A stretch of DNA of 47,379 nucleotides from an uncultured Subdoligranulum sp. (GCA_904374465.1 CAJFFY010000017.1:1-47379); one strand, 5' to 3'. Positions 16,597 through 24,872 are shown, counted from the stretch's first letter. Notes: a model not told the origin generated them from the sequence alone. Made by a program: numbers and translations.

Positions 16597-17547
16597 ATGG
16601 AAGGAATTGTACGGGCCGTCTGCCTGAGCAGGGCGCGCGGCACCGAAAAGACCAACGTGGGCCGGGCCGAGCTGCGCCCCGACTGGGGCCTGGTGGGGGA
16701 TGCCCACGCCGGGCACTGGCACCGCCAGGTGAGTTTGCTCAGCGCCGACAAGATTGCGGCCTTCAACGCCCGGGGGGCCGACGTACAGCCCGGCGCCTTT
16801 GGCGAGAACCTGGTGGTGGAGGGGCTGGATTTCCGCGCCCTGCCGGTGGGCACCCTGCTGCGCTGCGGCACCGCCCTGCTGGAGATGACCCAGATCGGCA
16901 AGGAATGCCATACCCACTGTGCCATCTACCACCGCATGGGGGAATGCATCATGCCCCACGAGGGCGTTTTTGCGAAAGTCGTGGAGGGGGGCGTCATCGC
17001 CGTGGGCGACACCATGACGGTGGAAGCCCGCCCGGCGCCGCTGCCCTTCCAGGCGGCGGTGATCACCCTGTCCGACCGGTGCGCCGCCGGCGCGCGGGAG
17101 GACAAAAGTGGCCCCGCCATCGTGGCGCGGCTGCAGGCGGCGGGGTACGAGGTCATCGAAACGCTGCTGTTGCCCGACGACCGCGCCACCCTGGAAAAGG
17201 AGCTGCGCCGCCTGTGCGACCAGCGCCGCCCCGACCTGATCCTGACCACCGGCGGCACGGGGTTCAGTCCCCGGGATGTGAGTCCCGAAGCCACCCTGGC
17301 GGTGGCCGAGCGGCAGGCCCCCGGCATTGCGGAAGCCATCCGCGCCGCCAGCATGCGGATCACGCCGCGGGCGATGCTGGGCCGGGGGGTGTCGGTGATC
17401 CGCGGCAAGACGCTGATCATCAACCTGCCGGGCAGCCCCAAGGCCTGTAACGAGAGCATGGACGTCTTTCTGGATCAGATGCCCCACGCCCTGGCCCTTC
17501 TGCGCGGCGCCGTAACCGACTGCGCCGCCCCCGCGGGCAAGGATTGA
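16597..17547 (+). CDS. MOSC domain-MogA fusion (molybdopterin adenylyltransferase)
   Basis: A 316-residue two-domain protein. Residues 1 to about 145 are a MOSC domain (GLVGDAHAGHWHRQVSLL, GAFGENLVVEGLD, IGKECHTHC with a candidate chalcogen-binding cysteine). Residues about 150-316 are MogA (VITLSDRCAAGAREDKSGP, TTGGTGFSPRDV, NLPGSPKA), which adenylates molybdopterin before molybdenum insertion. MOSC domains carry or transfer sulfur from the cofactor, so the fusion joins metal insertion with chalcogen handling. Starts one base after moaA. Confidence 0.92.
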   Translation: MEGIVRAVCLSRARGTEKTNVGRAELRPDWGLVGDAHAGHWHRQVSLLSADKIAAFNARGADVQPGAFGENLVVEGLDFRALPVGTLLRCGTALLEMTQIGKECHTHCAIYHRMGECIMPHEGVFAKVVEGGVIAVGDTMTVEARPAPLPFQAAVITLSDRCAAGAREDKSGPAIVARLQAAGYEVIETLLLPDDRATLEKELRRLCDQRRPDLILTTGGTGFSPRDVSPEATLAVAERQAPGIAEAIRAASMRITPRAMLGRGVSVIRGKTLIINLPGSPKACNESMDVFLDQMPHALALLRGAVTDCAAPAGKD

Positions 17548-17627
17548 CGGGGCACGTTTTCTCCGACAAAGCGTGTAAATCCACGTTTTGCATAGATTTT
17601 GCGAAGAGCAAAAAAGGAGATTGTCGT

Positions 17628-18494
17628 ATGAAAAAAGTACTTTCCCTGCTGCTGGCAGGCGCCCTGGCCCTGTGCCTGGCCGCCTGCGGCACCCCGGCGG
17701 CGTCCTCCGCCGCCACCGAACCCACCGCCGCCCCGGCCTCGGCCGAAACGGCAGACGAACCGGTGGAACTGGTGGTCTTTGCGGCGGCCTCGCTGACCGA
17801 GACCCTCAACAAAATTGCCGCGGATTACAAAACCGTCGCCCCCGACGTGACGCTGACCTTCAACTTTGATTCCTCCGGCACGCTGAAAACCCAGATTCAG
17901 GAGGGAGCCGTCTGCGACGTCTTCCTCTCGGCGGCGCCCAAGCAGATGGACCAGCTGGACGCCGCAGCCGCCCCCGCCGTCAACACCGAGGGGCTGGACT
18001 TTGTGGACGATGCCACCCGGCTGGACCTTTTGGAAAACCGGGTGAGCCTCTGTGTGCCGTCGGGCAACCCCGCGGGCATCGAGAGCTTTGACGACCTGGC
18101 CCGGAAGCTGACCGACGGCGGCATCCTGATGGCCATGGGCAACAGCGACGTGCCGGTGGGCCAGTACACCCAGAAAATCCTGGCCTATTACGGGCTGGAT
18201 GAGCAGACCCTGGCCAACGCCGGGGTGCTGAGCTACGGCACCAACGTCAAGGAAGTGACCACCCAGATCGCCGAGGGCAGCGTGGACTGCGGTGTGGTGT
18301 ATGCCACCGACGCCTGCATCGCCGGGCTGACCGTGGTGGACACCGCCACCGAGGCGCTGTGCGGCCGGGTCATTTACCCCGCCGCCGTGCTCAAGACTTC
18401 CGCCCACCCGCAGGAGGCCCGGGCCTTCCTGGACTATCTGTCCACGCCCCAGGCCATGGCGGTCTTTGAGGCAGTGGGCTTTACAGCACCGTAA
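17628..18494 (+). CDS. modA: Molybdate ABC transporter, substrate-binding lipoprotein
   Basis: A 288-residue lipoprotein that captures molybdate (or tungstate) outside the membrane. Signal peptide 1-19 with lipobox LAAC (C20), then a low-complexity Ser/Ala/Thr/Glu linker. The mature start LVVFAAASLTETL and FDSSGTLKTQI match ModA, as do the oxyanion-site serines. The start at 17628 follows AAAAGGAGA; a longer in-frame extension exists but lacks a ribosome site. The 80-base gap after the MOSC-MogA gene contains only a weak TTTTGC/GCAAAA inverted repeat. Precedes modB by 11 bases. Confidence 0.93.
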   Translation: MKKVLSLLLAGALALCLAACGTPAASSAATEPTAAPASAETADEPVELVVFAAASLTETLNKIAADYKTVAPDVTLTFNFDSSGTLKTQIQEGAVCDVFLSAAPKQMDQLDAAAAPAVNTEGLDFVDDATRLDLLENRVSLCVPSGNPAGIESFDDLARKLTDGGILMAMGNSDVPVGQYTQKILAYYGLDEQTLANAGVLSYGTNVKEVTTQIAEGSVDCGVVYATDACIAGLTVVDTATEALCGRVIYPAAVLKTSAHPQEARAFLDYLSTPQAMAVFEAVGFTAP

Positions 18495-18505
18495 GGGGGC
18501 GCGGC

Positions 18506-19171
18506 ATGGACTGGTTTCCCCTTTTCAACTCGCTGCGCATCGCCTTGCTGGCCACCGGGCTGGTGTTTTTTCTGGGCATCGGGGCGGCTTACTACGCCGC
18601 CCGGCTGCCCAGGCTGGCCAAGGGTCTGCTGGACGCCCTGCTGACGCTGCCCATGGTGCTGCCCCCCACGGTGGTGGGGTATCTGCTGCTGTTGCTCTTT
18701 GGCAACCGGCGGCCGCTGGGACAGCTGCTGGCCCAGTGGGATGTGCGCTTTGTCATGACCTGGTACGGCGGCGTGCTGGCCGCCACGGTGGTGGCCTTTC
18801 CGCTGATGTACCGCACGGCCCGGGGTGCCTTTGAAAGTTTTGACGTCACGCTGGCCCAGGCCGGGCAGACACTGGGCCTTTCGGACACCTTTGTGTTCTG
18901 GCGCGTCCGGATGCCCGCCTGCCGCCAGGGCATTCTGGCCGGGGTGGTGCTGGCCTTTGCCCGCGCCCTGGGCGAGTACGGCGCCACCAGCATGCTCATC
19001 GGCTACACGCCGGGGCGCACGGCCACCATCTCCACCACGGTCTACCAGCTGTGGCGCACCGGGGACGACACCGGGGCCCTCTTTTGGGTGGGGGTCAACC
19101 TGGCCATCTCGGCGGCGGTGCTGCTCACCGTCAATCTGCTGGAACGCCCGGCGAAAGGAGGCCGCCCGTGA
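18506..19171 (+). CDS. modB: Molybdate ABC transporter permease
   Basis: A 221-residue membrane permease with about five helices. RVRMPACRQGILAGVVLAFARALGEYGA is split between the EAA-type loop (contact with the ATPase) and the typical ModB FARALGEYGAT motif near residues 151-161. LTLPMVLPPTVVGYLLL is another ModB hallmark. It lies between modA and modC and overlaps the latter by four bases (GTGA), as usual for this transporter. Confidence 0.93.
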   Translation: MDWFPLFNSLRIALLATGLVFFLGIGAAYYAARLPRLAKGLLDALLTLPMVLPPTVVGYLLLLLFGNRRPLGQLLAQWDVRFVMTWYGGVLAATVVAFPLMYRTARGAFESFDVTLAQAGQTLGLSDTFVFWRVRMPACRQGILAGVVLAFARALGEYGATSMLIGYTPGRTATISTTVYQLWRTGDDTGALFWVGVNLAISAAVLLTVNLLERPAKGGRP

Positions 19172-20211
19172 GCCTGTCTGTGGACATTGAGAAGAAGCTG
19201 GGCGGGTTTTCGCTGCGGGTGCAGCTGGACACCGACGACGCCATCACCGGCCTGCTGGGGGCGTCCGGCTGCGGCAAAAGTCTGACCCTCCAGTGCATCG
19301 CGGGCATCCAGCGGCCCGACCGCGGGCGCATCGTGCTGGACGGCACCGTGCTGTTTGACAGCGAGCACCGCATCGACCTGCCGCCCCAGCAGCGGCGGGT
19401 GGGGTTTCTGTTCCAGCAGTACGCCCTCTTTCCCACCATGACGGTGGTCCAGAACATCCGCTGCGGCGCCCACGCGCTGCCCAAGGCGGAGCGGGAGGCC
19501 GTCACCCGGGAAATGATTGCCCTGCTCCACCTGGAAGGGCTGGAATCCCTGCGCCCGGCCCAGCTTTCCGGCGGGCAGGCCCAGCGGGTGGCCCTGGCCC
19601 GGATGCTGGCCGCCCGGCCCCGGCTGCTGTTGCTGGACGAGCCGTTCTCGGCGCTGGACGCCCACCTGCGGGACCAGCTGCAGCCCCAGCTGCGGACCCT
19701 GCTGCAGCAGGTGGGCCGCCAGACGGTACTGGTGACCCACAGCCGGGACGAGGCCTACCGGCTGTGCAGCAGGCTGTGCATCCTGGAGGGCGGCACCGCG
19801 GTGCGCACCGGCCCCACCAAGGCGGTGTTCGCCGACCCGCAGAGCGTGGCGGCCGCCCGGCTGACCGGCTGCAAGAACCTGGCCGAAGCCCGCCGCCTGG
19901 ACGAGAACACCGTGGAGGTTCCCGCCTGGGGCATCCGGCTGCAGACCGCCGTTCCCGTACCGGAAACCCTTTGCGCCGTGGGCCTGCGGGCCCATTACTT
20001 CCACCCCCGCACCGCCGCCAACCGGTTTGCGGTGCAGCCGGCGGGCAGCATGGAGGAGCCCTTTGAGTGGTGCCTGCTGTTTCGCTACGCCGGGCAGAAC
20101 CCCGGCAGCGACGCGCTGTGGTGGCGGATGCCCAAGGAGAAAAAACCGGCGCAGATGCCCGCCGAGCTGGGCATTGCGCCCCAGAACGTCCTGCTGTTGA
20201 CCCGACCCTGA
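19168..20211 (+). CDS. modC: Molybdate ABC transporter ATP-binding protein
   Basis: A 347-residue ATPase powering the ModAB importer. Walker A is GASGCGKS (residues 31-38), the signature LSGGQAQRVALAR, Walker B LLLLDEPFSALD and switch histidine VTHSRDEA. A C-terminal region of about 120 residues occupies the position of the ModC regulatory domain but is divergent from a clear TOBE repeat. The start is GTG at 19168, overlapping the modB stop. Its presence makes molybdate supply part of the same island as cofactor synthesis. Confidence 0.92.
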   Translation: MSLSVDIEKKLGGFSLRVQLDTDDAITGLLGASGCGKSLTLQCIAGIQRPDRGRIVLDGTVLFDSEHRIDLPPQQRRVGFLFQQYALFPTMTVVQNIRCGAHALPKAEREAVTREMIALLHLEGLESLRPAQLSGGQAQRVALARMLAARPRLLLLDEPFSALDAHLRDQLQPQLRTLLQQVGRQTVLVTHSRDEAYRLCSRLCILEGGTAVRTGPTKAVFADPQSVAAARLTGCKNLAEARRLDENTVEVPAWGIRLQTAVPVPETLCAVGLRAHYFHPRTAANRFAVQPAGSMEEPFEWCLLFRYAGQNPGSDALWWRMPKEKKPAQMPAELGIAPQNVLLLTRP

Positions 20212-20225
20212 AAGGAGAATGTTCC

Positions 20226-21167
20226 ATGGATGCATCGGTACTGACCGCCGCCCGGGCGGCCCTGGCCGCCGAACGCCGCCCCTGGCTGGTGACGGTGGCG
20301 GCTTCCACCGGGTCCACCCCCCAGCGCCCCGGCGCCTGGATGGCGGTGGATGAGACCGGCCTGCTGGCGGGCACCATCGGCGGCGGCAACCTGGAATTTG
20401 TCTGCACCGGGCTGGTGCAGCGCGGTGAAGCCCGGCCGGGGCTGCGGCATTTTTCGCTGAACAACCGCGAGGCCGGGGCCGTGGGGATGATCTGCGGCGG
20501 CAGCACCGACCTGCTGTTCACCCCGCTGGCGGACGGCACCCCGCTGAACGAAGCCCTGGCCCTGCTGGACACCCGGCAGGTGGGGGTCTTCTGCCTGCCC
20601 GCCGATGGGGGCCTGCCCACGGTGCGCCGCTGCGACGCCCCGCCGCCCGAAGCCGCCTTTGTGACCCGGGACACACCCGCCCGGCTGGAACTGGCGCTGC
20701 TGGATGCCCGCCGGGTATTTGTGGTGGGCGGCGGCCATGTGGGGCGGGAGGTATCCCGCCTGCTGGGGCAGCTGGGCTACCGCCACTGGGTGGTGGACGA
20801 CCGCCCCGACTTTGCCGCCCCCACCCGCTTCCCCGATGCCGAGCGGGTGGTCTGTACGGCCTTTACGGCGCTGGATGCCCTGCCGGCCCCCACCGAAGGG
20901 GATGCCGTCTGCATCATGACCCGCGGCCATGAGGGGGACGCCGCCGCCGTGCGGTGGGCCCTGGGCACCGGGGCGGGGTACATCGGCCTGATGGGCAGCC
21001 GCCGCAAGCGGGAGAAGCTCTTTGCGGACCTGGCCGCTGCCGGGTACACCGACGCCCCCGCCCGCCTCACCACCCCCATCGGCCTTGCCATCGGCGCCGA
21101 AACCCCGGCCGAAATCGCCGTGTCGGTCTGCGCCCAGCTCATTGCGTTTTTCCACCAAAGTCAATAA
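20226..21167 (+). CDS. xdhC: XdhC/CoxI-family molybdenum cofactor chaperone
   Basis: A 313-residue XdhC-family protein. The N-terminal half has VAASTGSTPQRPGAWM and GTIGGGNLEF, the signature of XdhC. The C-terminal half is a Rossmann fold (VFVVGGGHVGREV near residues 160-172, VVDDRPDFA, GLMGSRRKREKL). XdhC binds the finished cofactor and helps sulfurate and insert it into xanthine-dehydrogenase-type hydroxylases. ATG at 20226 behind AAAGGAGAA, 14 bases after modC, last gene of the run before a strong terminator. The client hydroxylase is not in the window. Confidence 0.92.
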   Translation: MDASVLTAARAALAAERRPWLVTVAASTGSTPQRPGAWMAVDETGLLAGTIGGGNLEFVCTGLVQRGEARPGLRHFSLNNREAGAVGMICGGSTDLLFTPLADGTPLNEALALLDTRQVGVFCLPADGGLPTVRRCDAPPPEAAFVTRDTPARLELALLDARRVFVVGGGHVGREVSRLLGQLGYRHWVVDDRPDFAAPTRFPDAERVVCTAFTALDALPAPTEGDAVCIMTRGHEGDAAAVRWALGTGAGYIGLMGSRRKREKLFADLAAAGYTDAPARLTTPIGLAIGAETPAEIAVSVCAQLIAFFHQSQ

Positions 21168-21173
21168 AAAATA

Positions 21174-21202
21174 CGGGCCCCGCCTTTGCGGGGTCCGCTT
21201 TT
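21174..21202 (+). terminator. Terminator at the end of the molybdenum/selenium island
   Basis: Ten-base stem (21174-21183 with 21188-21197, one G-T pair), CTTT loop and CTTTTC tail, seven bases after xdhC. Confidence 0.85.
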
Positions 21203-21279
21203 CTGTTTGGGGTTACTGTACCTTCTGCACGGCCGCACACGGGGGCAAATATCGCGCAGCCGTGCCAGCAGCTTCCGGC

Positions 21280-21369
21280 GGGGCAGCCCCATTCCGGCAG
21301 GGCAAAGTGAATGCGGTTTTTCAGGGTCAGGCCGCCGTAATCCACGGGGCTGCCAAGGGTTTCGCACAT
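21280..21369 (-). pseudogene. Possible remnant of an Old Yellow Enzyme N terminus
   Basis: In a different minus-strand frame from the MATE gene, starting at an ATG at 21369, the peptide reads MCETLGSPVDYGGLTLKNRI. GGLTLKNRI is a common start of NADH:flavin oxidoreductases, but the frame quickly loses resemblance and runs into the xdhC terminator. It may be a scar of a deletion that also removed the MATE 3' end. The match is short and could be chance. Confidence 0.25.
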
Positions 21370-22559
21370 GGCGAGTCCTTCCCGGCGAAGCCCTGGAAGA
21401 TGTAGACGGTGAAAAAGCTCAAAAACATCAGCGGGGTGGCCAGGATGCGCACCCGCAGGAAGTCGGTGGCCAGGGCCACGGTGAGCCCGTCCGAGATAAA
21501 GCCCCCCACGATGCCGGGGGCAAAGGACTGGTACAGCAGGATGCTGACGGCTGCCACCACCAGCCCACAGGCCAGCGACAACCGGATGACCCGGTTCATC
21601 CGCTTATGGTTTCCGGAACCGCAGTTGTAGGCCACCAGCGGCACCATGCCCTGGCAGATGCCGATGCCCACGTTGAGGGGCAGACGCTCCACCTTGAGCA
21701 CGATGCCGATGGCCGCCAGGGCCACCTCGCTGTAGCCCACCATCAGTTTGTCGATGACCACGTAGTCCAGATCGAACAGCAGGCTGGCCACCGCCGAAGG
21801 AACGCCCACCCCAAAGACGGCCGCCATGTTCCGGGGCTGGGGCAGGCCGGTGCGCGGGTCGGGGGTGAGCACCGAGGTTTGCCGGATGCGCCACAGCACC
21901 ACAAGGAAATACCCGCAGGCCACACAGTTGGACAACAGCGTGGCGACACCCACCCCCAATACCTGCTGGCCGTCGGGCAAAAGCAGGTACATGAAGACGG
22001 GATCCAGGGCGATGTTGAGCACCGCTCCCAGTGTGATGCCGAACCCGGCTTCCCGGGATATGCCCACGCTGCGCACCAGATGGGCCAGCACGTTGGACAG
22101 CACGGTGGGCACCGCCCCCAGCACAATGACGCAGAAGGCATACTGCCGGGCGTAGAGGAAGATGTTTTCCCCCGCCCCCAGGAAGGTCAGCGCCGGGGTC
22201 ATTCCCACGCCCAGCCCCACCGAGAAGGCCAGCGACAGCGTCACGGCCAACCAGAAGCTGAAGGCGCTGACCTTGCGGGCCTCCTCCGGCTGCCCGGCCC
22301 CCAGCAGCCAGGAGATCAGCGTGCCGCCGCCGATGCCCGCCAGCGACGACAGGCAGAGCAGCATGTTGAAGACCGGCAGAATCAGCGACGCGCCGGCCAG
22401 CATATAGGGGTTGTTGGTGCGGCCGATGTAGAAGGTGTCGGCCATGTTGTAGATCAGCACGATGATCTGGCTGACCGCCGCCGGCACGATCATCCGCCGC
22501 AGCGCCACCGGCACCGGCAGCGTTTCAAACAGTTCATTCCGGGATACTGCCTGCGCCAT
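21327..22559 (-). CDS. MATE-family multidrug/toxin exporter, 3'-truncated
   Basis: A 410-residue MATE protein of the MepA-like group, expected to export cationic compounds using a cation gradient. The start region PAAVSQIIVLIYNMADTFYI and SSLAGIGGGTLISWLLGAG are typical, as is VERLPLNVGIGICQGMVPLV in the second half. Homology stops at FFTVYIFQGF near residue 390; the remaining 20 residues are not MATE-like and the last two of about twelve helices are missing. No other frame restores them, so this is a truncation, not a simple frameshift. It follows an XRE regulator by 14 bases, probably one operon. Function is doubtful. Confidence 0.8.
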   Translation of the reverse strand: MAQAVSRNELFETLPVPVALRRMIVPAAVSQIIVLIYNMADTFYIGRTNNPYMLAGASLILPVFNMLLCLSSLAGIGGGTLISWLLGAGQPEEARKVSAFSFWLAVTLSLAFSVGLGVGMTPALTFLGAGENIFLYARQYAFCVIVLGAVPTVLSNVLAHLVRSVGISREAGFGITLGAVLNIALDPVFMYLLLPDGQQVLGVGVATLLSNCVACGYFLVVLWRIRQTSVLTPDPRTGLPQPRNMAAVFGVGVPSAVASLLFDLDYVVIDKLMVGYSEVALAAIGIVLKVERLPLNVGIGICQGMVPLVAYNCGSGNHKRMNRVIRLSLACGLVVAAVSILLYQSFAPGIVGGFISDGLTVALATDFLRVRILATPLMFLSFFTVYIFQGFAGKDSPCAKPLAAPWITAA

Positions 22560-22573
22560 TCTGTCCGCCTCCC

Positions 22574-22915
22574 TCAGGGGTTTCCCTCCTCATATTCCGC
22601 CTGCTGCACCAGCACTTCCACCACCGCGTGGATGCGGCGGCGTTCCCGTTGCGGCAGCCGGCCGATCTGTTCGGCCAGCAACGATTCCTTGACGGTGTAG
22701 CCGCTTTCCACCACCTCGGTGAGTACCATGTCCGCCGAGATGTGCAGCGCGTTGAGCAGCGCCACCAGCGTTTCCAGCGAGGGGATCTTCTCCCCCCGTT
22801 CCACCATACCGATGTAGTTGCCGCTGACCCCCGCGGCCCGGGCCAGATCCTCCTGGCGCAGACCGCTTTCCCGGCGGTAGGCACGCAGGTTCCGGCCGAT
22901 GGACGACCAATCCAT
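22574..22915 (-). CDS. XRE-family transcriptional regulator
   Basis: A 113-residue DNA-binding protein with an N-terminal helix-turn-helix (residues about 5-60): NLRAYRRESGLRQEDLARAA followed by SGNYIGMVERGEKIPSLETL. The C-terminal 50 residues are probably a short dimerisation or sensor helix. The start at 22915 follows AAAGGAG; an open frame runs further upstream but through the promoter. It likely controls itself and the MATE gene directly downstream. Confidence 0.88.
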   Translation of the reverse strand: MDWSSIGRNLRAYRRESGLRQEDLARAAGVSGNYIGMVERGEKIPSLETLVALLNALHISADMVLTEVVESGYTVKESLLAEQIGRLPQRERRRIHAVVEVLVQQAEYEEGNP

Positions 22916-22960
22916 GGGCAAACACTCCTTTCCCTTGTTCCACACGAATTCTGTCCTTTG

Positions 22961-22990
22961 ATGATACCCCCACCGTTCCCCAAAAGTCAA
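22961..22990 (-). promoter_or_regulatory. Promoter of the XRE-MATE operon
   Basis: Minus strand TTGACT (22985-22990), 18-bp spacer, TATCAT (22961-22966); the same hexamers as the beta-glucoside promoter. Confidence 0.6.
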
Positions 22991-23039
22991 CCGTTGCCGA
23001 CACCGGAAAGGCCTTGCCGTGATTTTTCAGCCGTCGGAC

Positions 23040-23068
23040 TGTACAGCGTACCGGCGGCGATGTATAAT
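23040..23068 (+). promoter_or_regulatory. Promoter of the MBL-fold gene
   Basis: Perfect TATAAT (23063-23068) with a weak TGTACA (23040-23045) 17 bp upstream; a long purine-rich ribosome site AAAAAAAGGAGGAGG follows. Confidence 0.55.
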
Positions 23069-23092
23069 CAAAAAAAGGAGGAGGAGTCCCTT

Positions 23093-23782
23093 ATGTTGCA
23101 GACCCGACAATTGATGGATAATTTGTATTGTTTTGAGGACGGCCATGTGCGGCAGTTCCTGATCACCGCCCCCGACAAAGCCCTGCTGCTGGATGCGGGG
23201 TATGCGGACAGTCACCTGCGGGAGGCCGTGCAGGCGGTGACCGACGCCCCCGTACAGTTGCTGCTGACCCACGGCGACCCCGACCACGCCGGCGGGATGG
23301 CGGATTTTCCCGAGGTCTGGCTCCACCAGGCGGACTGGCCGCTGGTGAAGAACCAGGCCGGGCTGCATCCCCTGCAGGAGGGGGATCTGTTCGCCTGCGG
23401 CGACTATCTGCTGGAGGTCATCGAGGTGCCCGGCCACACCCACGGCAGCGTGGCCTTTGCCGACCGGGAAAAGCGGCTGCTCTTTGTGGGCGACACCGTC
23501 CAGAAGGGCGGGCCCATCTACCAGTTCGGCACCCACCGCAGCCTGCGGGAATACCTGCGTAGCCTGTACAAGCTGCAGGGTATGGCCAACCAGTTCGACA
23601 CGCTGTTCCCCTGCCACTACGACTGCCCCATCGGGCCGGAGTACATCGAGCACACGCTGCAGGATGCGCTGTCCCTGTGGGGCAACCAGCTGCCCAGCAC
23701 CGACACCCCCGACAAGCCTTGCCGCACCTACCAGGGCCGCTGGACCGCCTTTTATTGCACCGAGGAGGACCGCCAGCGCTGA
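23093..23782 (+). CDS. MBL-fold metallohydrolase, glyoxalase-II-like
   Basis: A 229-residue cytosolic metallo-beta-lactamase-fold hydrolase. Metal ligands are visible: LLTHGDPDHAGG (H60, D62, D64, H65), VPGHTHGS (H115), FVGDTV (D134) and FPCHYD (H175). The first motif has Asp in place of the second His of HxHxDH, found in several MBL subgroups. Substrate is unknown; thioester or lactone hydrolysis is typical of this fold. The ATG at 23093 has a strong ribosome site, and the gene is bounded by its own promoter and terminator. Confidence 0.88.
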   Translation: MLQTRQLMDNLYCFEDGHVRQFLITAPDKALLLDAGYADSHLREAVQAVTDAPVQLLLTHGDPDHAGGMADFPEVWLHQADWPLVKNQAGLHPLQEGDLFACGDYLLEVIEVPGHTHGSVAFADREKRLLFVGDTVQKGGPIYQFGTHRSLREYLRSLYKLQGMANQFDTLFPCHYDCPIGPEYIEHTLQDALSLWGNQLPSTDTPDKPCRTYQGRWTAFYCTEEDRQR

Positions 23783-23801
23783 ACCTTGCCCAATCACACC
23801 A

Positions 23802-23834
23802 AAGCCGGACCCCTGGCGGGGTCCGGCTTGTTTT
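23802..23834 (+). terminator. Terminator after the MBL-fold gene
   Basis: Twelve-base perfect stem (23802-23813 with 23818-23829), TGGC loop, then GTTTTG. Confidence 0.88.
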
Positions 23835-23880
23835 GCGTTCGGGGCATCCGGCAGCGGATTGAGCCGGGCCGGCCCGGCTT

Positions 23881-23909
23881 TTGACAGGGTGCCGGGGGCA
23901 TGGTATAGT
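23881..23909 (+). promoter_or_regulatory. Strong orphan promoter facing antisense to the CPBP gene
   Basis: TTGACA (23881-23886), 17-bp spacer, TATAGT (23904-23909), one base from a consensus promoter. It lies just past a terminator and directs transcription into the 3' end of a gene on the opposite strand. AAGGAGG occurs downstream, but no credible plus-strand protein follows. Confidence 0.5.
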
Positions 23910-23924
23910 GAAAGGAACGGCCGG

Positions 23925-24785
23925 TCACACCCGGCTGAAGGAGGCCGCCACCAGATAGATGGTGTCAAAGGCCAGGGCCGCCCACAGCACCGGGCTGCGC
24001 CACGCCCCCGCGGCAGGGCGGGCCGTGACGGGAGCGGGGTCCTGCCGGCGACGGCGCAGGGCCAGCCGGATGCCCCCCACCAGGGCGATGAGCACCGGCG
24101 CGGCCACCAGCGCCAGGGTGAGCAGCGCCCCCGCGGTGCCGGCCTGGCGCAGCAGCGGCAGCACCACCGCCACGCTGTTGCCGATGATGTGCAGGACGAT
24201 GGACGCCCCCATCCCGTAGCGCCAGGCGGCCCAACCGTAGACCAGCCCGCACCAGAAGGCGGACAGCCCCTGGTAGAGGTCGTGGTGCATGAGCCCGAAG
24301 CAGAGCGCCGACAGCAGAATGGCCGTCCGGGCGCCGGCGGGACGCAGCCGTTCCATGACCACCCCGCGGTAGAGCAGTTCCTCCAGCACGGGACCCGCCA
24401 GGCAGATGTACACGGCCAGCAACGGGGTGACGGTATCGTCGCCCCCCGCCTGGGCCAGCGCCGTCAGGCCGAAACCCTTCCACAGCTGCTCCAGCAGCGG
24501 GGTGGCCACCATGACGGCCAGGTTGCCCGTGAGGGCCACCCCCATCAGAAAGACCACCTTCCAGGGACTGGGCCGGGCATCGGCCGGGCGGAACATCCTG
24601 CCGGGATTGCCGGCCACCGCCAGGGCCACCCCGGTGGCCGCCAGGGCGCAGAGGAGCAGCAGCCCCCCTTCCGGCAGGCCCAGGGGTTTGAGCAGCCGGG
24701 TCTGCAGCAGGGCAAACACCACGCTGTAGCTGATGAGCCCCAGCCACAGGCGGTGCAAAGCGGACGGTGCAAGGGTGTGGGACAT
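23925..24785 (-). CDS. CPBP-family (CAAX-like) intramembrane protease
   Basis: A 286-residue polytopic membrane protein of the Abi/CPBP group. The conserved motifs are present in order: EELLYRG (E135, E136, R140), FGLMHHD (H167/H168) and HIIGNS (H199, N203). In bacteria such proteins are glutamate-type intramembrane proteases, sometimes giving immunity to bacteriocins or processing peptides; the target here is unknown. The start at 24785 follows AGGAGG, with an extended -10 box (TGTTACAAT, minus strand) upstream at 24833-24841. Confidence 0.9.
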   Translation of the reverse strand: MSHTLAPSALHRLWLGLISYSVVFALLQTRLLKPLGLPEGGLLLLCALAATGVALAVAGNPGRMFRPADARPSPWKVVFLMGVALTGNLAVMVATPLLEQLWKGFGLTALAQAGGDDTVTPLLAVYICLAGPVLEELLYRGVVMERLRPAGARTAILLSALCFGLMHHDLYQGLSAFWCGLVYGWAAWRYGMGASIVLHIIGNSVAVVLPLLRQAGTAGALLTLALVAAPVLIALVGGIRLALRRRRQDPAPVTARPAAGAWRSPVLWAALAFDTIYLVAASFSRV

Positions 24786-24825
24786 GGGAAAAACCTCCTG
24801 ATGCGGCCGGTTCCGGCCCGCGGAT

Positions 24826-24872
24826 TTGTTTTATTGTAACATATTGACGGTAGACCGTGTGTGAATAAACTG
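24826..24872. promoter_or_regulatory. Divergent control region with ACGGT palindrome
   Basis: Holds the minus-strand extended -10 of the CPBP gene and ACGGT-AG-ACCGT (24847-24858), a perfect-armed inverted repeat just upstream of it. TTGACG at 24844-24849 could be a plus-strand -35, but no good -10 follows at the right spacing. Confidence 0.35.

Noticed and set aside
17548..17627. A molybdenum-cofactor riboswitch before modA, or before the MoeA-like gene
   Set aside because: The gaps are under 90 bases, too short for the known Moco RNA plus an expression platform, and only a weak six-base inverted repeat was seen.
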